A stretch of 64,000 nt of DNA, taken from positions 1 through 64,000 of the forward strand of contig NZ_BPFD01000019.1 in assembly GCF_019655335.1 (NCBI RefSeq), read 5' to 3'. Of this stretch, positions 57,929 through 64,000 are shown piece after piece. Source of the stretch: Shewanella hafniensis. Lineage in GTDB: Bacteria > Pseudomonadota > Gammaproteobacteria > Enterobacterales > Shewanellaceae. The position numbers and the translations under genes are program-made. The notes under the pieces were generated by a model, which ran no database searches, was not told where the DNA came from, and saw nothing but the letters and a program-made list of their open reading frames with translations. Numbering within the stretch: position 1 is the first letter of the stretch; every line of letters starts with the position of its first letter.

Positions 57929-59098
57929 TTATACTCCTTTATTAGGTAACACTTTTGATAACCAGAAATACCCGACTAACGCTGCCATAATCGAACCGAT
58001 TAAGGTCCCTAGGCGTGCTAAGTCACCGTACATAGGGTCTGCATGTTCAAAGGCTAACGACGCAATAAACATAGACATAGTAAAACCAATACCGCACATG
58101 GCCGCGACGGGGGCAATTTGCTTCCAACTTACGCCATCGGGTAACTGAGCCAGTTTGAGTTTCACCGCAATATAGCTAAACACCATCACACCAATGGGCT
58201 TGCCTAACATCAGGCCCAGTGCAATACCAACGGGGACAGGAGAAATTAACGTCTCCAAATTCATATTACCGACATAAACCCCCGCATTGGCAAAAGCGAA
58301 CACTGGTAGAATGAAGAAGGTGCTCCAAGGGTGCAAACTGTGCTCTAAGCCTTCCGAAGGTGAGCTGCCATCCTTTGCCCGTAATGGAATACAGAAAGCG
58401 ATGATGACGCCAGCCAGAGTCGCATGCACTCCAGACTTCAGTACGGCGACCCAAAGGATCAATCCTAAAATGCCATAGGGTAAAAGTGAGGTGACCCCTT
58501 TACGGTTTAACCCAACCAAGCCCGCAATCGCTAAACTGGCAATCACTAAACTGATGGTTGATAGGTCGGTGCTGTAGAACAGCGCGATAATCACAATGAC
58601 ACCTAAGTCATCGATAATCGCTAAAGCAAGTAAGAAGACTTTCAGCGAAACGGGAACGCGGCTCCCAAGCAGCGCCATAATACCTAAAGCAAACGCAATA
58701 TCCGTCGCGGCAGGAATCGCCCAGCCCGCTTGTGTGACCGGATCGCCATAGTTAAACAGTAAGTACACCCCAGCAGGGACTAACATGCCGCCAATGGCTG
58801 CAAAGGTAGGCAGAGAGGCTTGAGCAACACTCGATAAGGCACCTTCGAGTAACTCACGTTTAACCTCTAAACCAATAAGCAAAAAGAATACAGCCATCAG
58901 GCCATCGTTGATCCACAGAATCAGCGGCTTATGAATATCGAGCTCGCCAATTTTAACTTGTACGTCAGTGCCTAAAAAGCCTTGGTAAAGTCCAGATAAA
59001 GGGGAATTGGCCATCAGCATAGCTAAGGCAACAGCAACCAATAATAGGATACCGCCAGCCGATTCTTGGCTCAGAAAATTTCTAATTGCTTTTTCCAT
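57929..59098 (-). CDS. nhaA: Na+/H+ antiporter NhaA
   Basis: 389-residue inner-membrane antiporter that expels Na+ or Li+ in exchange for two protons. The two essential Asp residues are in the conserved ATDIAFALG and [17 protein letters not shown] stretches (about 130-170). The length equals E. coli NhaA (388). It is followed at once by the small secreted protein and then by nhaR. Confidence 0.97.
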   Translation of the reverse strand: MEKAIRNFLSQESAGGILLLVAVALAMLMANSPLSGLYQGFLGTDVQVKIGELDIHKPLILWINDGLMAVFFLLIGLEVKRELLEGALSSVAQASLPTFAAIGGMLVPAGVYLLFNYGDPVTQAGWAIPAATDIAFALGIMALLGSRVPVSLKVFLLALAIIDDLGVIVIIALFYSTDLSTISLVIASLAIAGLVGLNRKGVTSLLPYGILGLILWVAVLKSGVHATLAGVIIAFCIPLRAKDGSSPSEGLEHSLHPWSTFFILPVFAFANAGVYVGNMNLETLISPVPVGIALGLMLGKPIGVMVFSYIAVKLKLAQLPDGVSWKQIAPVAAMCGIGFTMSMFIASLAFEHADPMYGDLARLGTLIGSIMAALVGYFWLSKVLPNKGV

Positions 59099-59164
59099 CG
59101 TGCACTCCTAAAAATCATAATGAATTGAGTGTAGACGAATTGTAACAACAAATATAATCGTAAG

Positions 59165-59206
59165 TTTCGACCTAACACCTCGGCTATTCCGAGGTATTAG
59201 TCGAAA
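59165..59206. other. Strong hairpin between thyA and nhaA
   Basis: TTTCGA plus CTAACACCTCGG pair with CCGAGGTATTAG plus TCGAAA (one mismatch) around CTATT. It has no following T-run on the minus strand, so it may protect the thyA mRNA end or need Rho. Confidence 0.6.
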
Positions 59207-59215
59207 AAATGCACG

Positions 59216-60010
59216 TTATACGGCGACAGGTGCTTTGATATGGGGATGTGGAGCGTAGTTTGTTAGCTCGAAATCGTCGAATTGATAATCAAAAATTGAT
59301 TCAGGTTTACGTAAAATCGTCATGGTTGGCAACGGCATTGGCTCACGGCTTAACTGCAGTGCCGTCTGTTCCATATGGTTTGAATATAAATGGGTATCAC
59401 CACCGGTCCACACAAAATCACCTAAGGCCAAGTCACATTGCTGGGCCACCATCATAGTTAACAAAGCATAACTGGCGATGTTAAATGGCAAGCCAAGGAA
59501 CACATCACAGCTGCGCTGATACAGCTGACAAGATAATTTGCCATCAGCCACGTAGAACTGGAAAAACGCATGACACGGCGCCAAGGCCATTTTATCCAAC
59601 TCGCCCACGTTCCAGGCAGAAACGATAAGGCGGCGAGAATCTGGCTGAGATTTTATCTGAGCAATTACTTGTGAAATCTGATCGATAGCATCACCGCTCT
59701 GGGTTGGCCAGCTGCGCCACTGGGCACCATAAACCGGCCCTAAATCGCCATTATCATCGGCCCATTCATCCCAAATACTGACCTTGTTTTCGCGTAAATA
59801 GGCAACGTTAGTTTCACCCTTCAGGAACCACAGCAATTCGTGGATGATCGAGCGCATGTGGCATTTCTTGGTGCTTACCAAAGGAAAACCTTTGCTCAAA
59901 TCGAAGCGCATTTGATAGCCAAATACTGAGCGAGTCCCCGTACCTGTGCGATCCGATTTATCCACACCTTCGGCTAAGATGTGCTTCATTAAGTCTAAAT
60001 ACTGTTTCAT
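59216..60010 (-). CDS. thyA: Thymidylate synthase
   Basis: 264-residue enzyme converting dUMP to dTMP with methylene-tetrahydrofolate. The catalytic Cys is in [14 protein letters not shown] (about 141-154), and [20 protein letters not shown] follows. Same length as E. coli ThyA. Its ATG overlaps the lgt stop by 4 bases. Confidence 0.98.
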   Translation of the reverse strand: MKQYLDLMKHILAEGVDKSDRTGTGTRSVFGYQMRFDLSKGFPLVSTKKCHMRSIIHELLWFLKGETNVAYLRENKVSIWDEWADDNGDLGPVYGAQWRSWPTQSGDAIDQISQVIAQIKSQPDSRRLIVSAWNVGELDKMALAPCHAFFQFYVADGKLSCQLYQRSCDVFLGLPFNIASYALLTMMVAQQCDLALGDFVWTGGDTHLYSNHMEQTALQLSREPMPLPTMTILRKPESIFDYQFDDFELTNYAPHPHIKAPVAV

Positions 60011-60816
60011 TGCTGCTTACCTTGCTTACGAAAAATCAAGTACAAACCGATTAACACCATAGGGATAGACAGTATCTGCCCCATGGTCATCAATCCCCAG
60101 TAGAGTCCCAACTGTGCATCGGGTTGTCTTACCGTTTCTACCATAATACGGAAAATACCGTAACCGACTAAGAACATACCAGAGACGGCGCCAACTTTAT
60201 CGGTACGTTTACTAAACCAGTAAAGTAAAAGAAATAATGCCACACCTTCAAGTGCAAATTGGTACAACTGAGAAGGATGGCGCGGTTCGGGGCCTCCAGT
60301 TGGAAACACCATGCCCCATGGCACGTCTGTGGTTCGGCCCCAGAGTTCACCATTAATAAAGTTACCAATACGCCCTGCGCCTAAACCAATAGGCACAACA
60401 GGTGCCACCATATCGGCTACCGCAAAGAAGGTGCGCTTTTGTTTCCAGGCGATATAAATCATCGCCGCTATCACGCCCATCAAACCGCCGTGGAAGGACA
60501 TGCCGCCTTCGGAGATTTTAAATAAATATAATGGGCTAGCGAGGAAATAATCGAAATGATAAAAAAGCACATAACCGATACGCCCGCCCAATATCACCCC
60601 AAGAAAACCATAAAAGAGTAAATCTGACACTTGCTCCCGCGACCACACTCCCTTGGAGCGGTCAGCTTGTCGATTGAGCAACCACATAGCCGCAACAAAT
60701 CCGACTAAATAGGTAAAACCATACCAACGCAGTGCAGGTTCAAAGGTTTGTCCAAACAGATTAAAGGGTCCAAATGATACGATCACGGGATCGATATTGG
60801 GGAAACTCAACGCCAT
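60007..60816 (-). CDS. lgt: Prolipoprotein diacylglyceryl transferase
   Basis: 269-residue membrane enzyme that adds diacylglycerol to the lipobox Cys, first step of lipoprotein maturation. The Lgt signature [14 protein letters not shown] is at about 142-155, and the essential HGG ([10 protein letters not shown]) is near 104. Seven membrane segments. It is coupled to thyA by a 4-base overlap, as in E. coli. Confidence 0.97.
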   Translation of the reverse strand: MALSFPNIDPVIVSFGPFNLFGQTFEPALRWYGFTYLVGFVAAMWLLNRQADRSKGVWSREQVSDLLFYGFLGVILGGRIGYVLFYHFDYFLASPLYLFKISEGGMSFHGGLMGVIAAMIYIAWKQKRTFFAVADMVAPVVPIGLGAGRIGNFINGELWGRTTDVPWGMVFPTGGPEPRHPSQLYQFALEGVALFLLLYWFSKRTDKVGAVSGMFLVGYGIFRIMVETVRQPDAQLGLYWGLMTMGQILSIPMVLIGLYLIFRKQGKQQ

Positions 60817-60858
60817 AACACATCCATTAGCAGCCTCAAATAGAGGTAAACATAAAAA

Positions 60859-61659
60859 CTAGATCAGAATTAACTTAAGGCCAACACACAGCAATAACAG
60901 TGCAAATATCTTTTTGAGTACCGATGTTGGCCAAGTGCTTGCCGCTTTCACGCCAACGGGCGCCATCAGGACAGAAGTGATCACTAAACCAAACAAGGCT
61001 GGTAAAAAGATAAAACCTAAGGTGCCATAAGGTAACTCGGGCGCATTAAGGCCTGCGATGATATAGCCGAAACTGCCCGACAGGGAGATCAACAAACCCG
61101 TCGCCGCCGAAAACCCAACCGCGTAACGCATCTGCAGACCAAAGAAGGTTAAAAACGGCACTAACAATACTCCGCCACCAATTCCCATTAATCCTGCAAT
61201 TACAGCGACGATTACAGCAACCACAAACAGAATAATTGAACTAGGTAATTCTCGGTTCGATTCAGTTTTAAGGGGATACGCCATCTGAATCGCCATTAAA
61301 ATCACAAAAGCCGCAAAGCCTTGTTTAAGGGTTGCTGCAGGGATCTGTTCGGCAATGAAACCTGACATCAACGCACCGAGCACAATCCCAGGGAACATAG
61401 TACGAAACAATCCCCAGGGCACGTTCCCCCGCTTGTGATGCGCTCGCATCGATGAGATAGAAGTGAGAATAATGGCCGCCAGCGAAGTGGCAATCGCAAT
61501 ATGGGGTAATTGCGCAGAAGTAATCCCAACGGAAGGCAGAATATAAAGCAGCGCAGGCACTACAATCAAGCCGCCACCGATACCTAATAATCCCGCCATA
61601 AAGCCGACAAATGCACCTAAAGCTAAGCAAATAAAGAACACCGACAACAAACTATCCAC
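60859..61659 (-). CDS. TauE/SafE family membrane protein
   Basis: 266-residue protein with about eight hydrophobic segments and the internal repeat typical of the family: GLLGIGGGLIVVPALLYIL (near 24) and GLMGIGGGVLLVPFLTFFG (near 156). TauE/SafE proteins export sulfite or organosulfur anions in some bacteria, but most members are uncharacterised. It sits between ptsP and lgt in the same direction. Confidence 0.9.
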   Translation of the reverse strand: MDSLLSVFFICLALGAFVGFMAGLLGIGGGLIVVPALLYILPSVGITSAQLPHIAIATSLAAIILTSISSMRAHHKRGNVPWGLFRTMFPGIVLGALMSGFIAEQIPAATLKQGFAAFVILMAIQMAYPLKTESNRELPSSIILFVVAVIVAVIAGLMGIGGGVLLVPFLTFFGLQMRYAVGFSAATGLLISLSGSFGYIIAGLNAPELPYGTLGFIFLPALFGLVITSVLMAPVGVKAASTWPTSVLKKIFALLLLCVGLKLILI

Positions 61660-61718
61660 ACGAGTACCTACAGCGTGATAAATTGAGGGCCTTAGCTTAA
61701 AGCAAAAGACAAGATTAG

Positions 61719-63962
61719 TTAATTAAGAATTGTCGAGAGACCTTGCTGGTTTAAATATTCTTTAACCAGCTCCCGCACTTGAAAGCCGTTTGATAGGCTC
61801 AAGGCTTGAGCGAGCAATTGATCTAAATCGGCCCTTGCAACACGGCGCAATAGATAATTAATTCGCGCTAAACTGCCCTGATTCATACTCAATTGATCGT
61901 ATCCCATGGCCACCAACAAAATGGCGCCCATAGGCTCGCCCGCGAGCTCTCCACAAATACTGATATCAAGCTTATGATATCGACAATCTAAGTGAGCCTG
62001 ATGCAAAGCCCGCAATATCCCAGGGTGATAACTGTCAAATAACGAGCTCACCCGTGGATTGTTACGGTCAACCGCAAGCAAATACTGGGTTAAGTCATTA
62101 CTGCCAACGGAAACAAAATCTACCCGTTTTGCCACATCATCCAATTGATACAACATCGCCGGCACTTCGAGCATAATGCCGATGCGTGGCATCACTATGT
62201 TGCTATTTACATCGTTTTTAAGTTCGACATAGGCTTGCTGCAGATATTCTAAGGATTGATCAATTTCATCTAAATTACTGACCATAGGCAGTAAAATACT
62301 TAATTGCTTACCGTCTCCACCAGCCTGCAACATAGCCCGTAACTGCACCAAAAATAATTCTGGATGATCCAGCGACAAACGGATCCCACGCCAGCCAAGG
62401 AAAGGATTGTCTTCTTTAATTGGGAAATACGGTAAAGGTTTATCACCGCCAACATCCAAAGTGCGCATCACCACAGGTCGACCGGACGCCGCCGATAAGA
62501 CCTGTTGATACACTTTCACTTGCTCAGACTCACTCGGGAAACGTTGTTGCAGCATAAAAGGGATTTCGGTGCGATATAGCCCAATTCCGTCAGCGCCTTC
62601 GGCAATTTCTGAGGCCACGCCACTGAGTAAGCCTGCATTCAAATACAAGCGAATACGTGAACCATCGAGGGTCACAGAAGGCAGTGCTAATTCTTGGGCA
62701 TACTGGCGTTGCAAGGCTTTTTGCGCCGAAATCAGGCTACGATACTCGCCGACAATAGCAGGGGATGGCGATACCAATAGCTGGCCACGACTTGCGTTTA
62801 CGACTAAAAGTTTTTGGTCAATATTGGCGGATAACAGTTGTTCTACACCGGTAATGGCCGGCACACCTAAGGCGCGGGCTAAAATAGCGGCATGGGAGTT
62901 TACCCCGCCAAGCTCAGTGACAATCCCCGCGAGTTTCTGTCTTGGAAACTCAGCCAACATAGTCGCATCGGCTTCGCGGGTAATTAAAATAACAGGTTTA
63001 TCGGGTTCAAGCTCTAAACGCTCTGGCTCAATCAGCTGGCGTAATACTTTTTGGCCTAAGTCGCGGATATCACTCGCCCGCTCTTTAAGATAAGGATCTT
63101 CCATCGCCAAAAATTGCTGAATGTAACGCAAGGACACTCGGCTTACCGCCGATTCAGCAGCCCAACCTAATTGCACCTCACGGGCGTATTCCCCCCCTAA
63201 ACTGGCGTCATCAAGTAATAGCTGTAATGCATTGAAAATAGAGACGACTTCGTCATCTTGCTCGCGGTCAAACCGCTGAGACAAAGCGCCAATCGCTTCT
63301 TTACAGCGCACCATAGCCGTTGTTAAACGGCTCGATTCATAGTCAATATCGTCAGAGCGCACGTCGGGCTGCTCAAGGGGAATTTCTCCACCAAGCACAA
63401 AAGCATAGGCAATGGCGATACCATTCGACGCCGACGTACCTTGAAATAGAATTTGTTGGTGGTGGGAACTGACTTGAGCTTTTTGTTTTAAACCGCGCAC
63501 CGCCATCGCTAACTGGGCGGCGAGCGTCATCAGGAAGGCCTCTTCGCCTTCACTGAATTGACGGGCACTCGCCTGCTGTACCACTATCACCCCGACCACG
63601 GCTTTCTGGTAGATAATAGGTACAGCTAAAAAGGCACGGTATTCTTCTTCGGCAACTTCAGGGAAAAGTTTAAATCTGGGGTGAAGCCGCGCATCCGCTA
63701 GGTTAACGGCCTCTTCTCGCTGGGCAGCAAGTCCCACTAAACCTTCGGTCAGTGGCATACGTACCCGACCAACGGCGCTTTTTTCAAGACCGTCGGTTGC
63801 AGATAACACCAGTTCTTGCTCTTCTAGGATATAGATGGAGCAACATTGGGTTTCCATCGCCGCTTTAGTCGATGAGACTAAGACTTCTAGTGCGGTTTCC
63901 AAACTGTGGGCTGATGCCACAGCCTGAGTAATATCCCTAAGCGTATTTAACACTGTTTTCAA
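61719..63962 (-). CDS. ptsP: Phosphoenolpyruvate-protein phosphotransferase of the nitrogen PTS (EI-Ntr)
   Basis: 747-residue first enzyme of the nitrogen-related PTS. The N-terminal GAF domain (about 1-160) senses glutamine in relatives. The phosphohistidine domain has GGVNSHAAILARALGVPAI (about 352-370), with the active His in SHAA. The C-terminal TIM barrel has GIGLYRTEIPFML and SVGSNDLTQYLLAVDR. Complete length (E. coli PtsP has 748). Possible end of rppH lies upstream, as in E. coli. Confidence 0.96.
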   Translation of the reverse strand: MKTVLNTLRDITQAVASAHSLETALEVLVSSTKAAMETQCCSIYILEEQELVLSATDGLEKSAVGRVRMPLTEGLVGLAAQREEAVNLADARLHPRFKLFPEVAEEEYRAFLAVPIIYQKAVVGVIVVQQASARQFSEGEEAFLMTLAAQLAMAVRGLKQKAQVSSHHQQILFQGTSASNGIAIAYAFVLGGEIPLEQPDVRSDDIDYESSRLTTAMVRCKEAIGALSQRFDREQDDEVVSIFNALQLLLDDASLGGEYAREVQLGWAAESAVSRVSLRYIQQFLAMEDPYLKERASDIRDLGQKVLRQLIEPERLELEPDKPVILITREADATMLAEFPRQKLAGIVTELGGVNSHAAILARALGVPAITGVEQLLSANIDQKLLVVNASRGQLLVSPSPAIVGEYRSLISAQKALQRQYAQELALPSVTLDGSRIRLYLNAGLLSGVASEIAEGADGIGLYRTEIPFMLQQRFPSESEQVKVYQQVLSAASGRPVVMRTLDVGGDKPLPYFPIKEDNPFLGWRGIRLSLDHPELFLVQLRAMLQAGGDGKQLSILLPMVSNLDEIDQSLEYLQQAYVELKNDVNSNIVMPRIGIMLEVPAMLYQLDDVAKRVDFVSVGSNDLTQYLLAVDRNNPRVSSLFDSYHPGILRALHQAHLDCRYHKLDISICGELAGEPMGAILLVAMGYDQLSMNQGSLARINYLLRRVARADLDQLLAQALSLSNGFQVRELVKEYLNQQGLSTILN

Positions 63963-63976
63963 TCCTCTTTTGAAAA

Positions 63977-64000
63977 TCAGCCCGTTGTTTTTTGCCTTCC
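63977..64000 (-). CDS. Possible 3' end of rppH (partial)
   Basis: The minus strand from 64000 reads GRQKTTG then a TGA stop at 63979-63977, 14 bases before ptsP. RNA pyrophosphohydrolase RppH precedes ptsP in related bacteria and ends in a basic tail, so this may be its last seven codons. The fragment is far too short to be sure. Confidence 0.3.
   Translation of the reverse strand, partial: GRQKTTG

Noticed and set aside
62569-63093. 174-codon open frame antisense to ptsP
   Set aside because: It is a shadow of the conserved ptsP frame.

Overview
The window is a piece of a gammaproteobacterial chromosome and fits the genus Shewanella. The reasons are gene order (pepA-holC-valS, raiA-pheL-pheA, aroF-tyrA, rpsP-rimM-trmD-rplS, lepA-lepB-rnc-era-recO-pdxJ-acpS, rpoE-rseABC/nadB, thyA-lgt-ptsP), marine gammaproteobacterial families such as DUF2960 and DUF2913, a cytochrome c'/b561 pair, and the remains of an OmcA/MtrC-type haem protein. 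I see no rRNA, tRNA, CRISPR array, insertion sequence or prophage. This is mostly core chromosome with a few accessory patches.

Layout. 0-9.6 kb is mixed: an Aer-like chemoreceptor, the RNA helicase RhlE, a homocysteine methyltransferase plus permease operon behind a MetJ-like operator, a small TIGR02450-type protein, a secreted peroxiredoxin-like protein, a DUF2913 protein, an orphan periplasmic binding protein, and a two-haem fragment of a lost decahaem cytochrome. 9.6-16.2 kb holds flotillin with its YqiJ partner, a periplasmic DsrE protein, an M32 carboxypeptidase, and a run of small plus-strand genes (GNAT, DUF486, DUF2960, RDD). 16.3-24 kb holds lptFG divergent from pepA, then holC and valS. 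24-30 kb holds cytochrome c', cytochrome b561, raiA, a 1.56-kb AT-rich stretch with no recognisable gene, then the pheL attenuator and pheA. 30-37.5 kb holds a CPA1 antiporter, hcr-hcp and tyrA-aroF. 37.7-44.3 kb holds the rpsP operon, ffh, ypjD, a CNNM/CorC-type gene and a DUF962 gene. 44.5-54 kb is one long minus-strand block from rpoE to acpS, probably one or two operons. 54-64 kb holds nadB, sdhE-ygfX, nhaA with a small secreted protein and nhaR, then ptsP, a TauE family gene, lgt and thyA.

How genes work together. Aromatic amino acid synthesis is represented by DAHP synthase, TyrA and PheA. pheA is controlled by a clear phenylalanine attenuator, with a leader peptide MKMITAAFFTFFFTPPL. 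The operator-like sites are a sigma-E type promoter ahead of rpoE, a CRP-like site ahead of raiA and the MetJ-like site ahead of the methyltransferase. The envelope-stress sigma factor and its regulators lie directly upstream of the translation/secretion block.

Most notable points. (1) PheA is 664 residues rather than about 386. Its extra C-terminal domain reads as a type I-beta DAHP synthase that has lost its metal ligands and substrate loop, so it is probably a catalytically dead regulatory domain. (2) The raiA-pheL gap is long, AT-rich and repetitive, and ends in a strong terminator, so it may be a transcribed non-coding element. (3) A decahaem cytochrome remnant sits beside the orphan binding protein.
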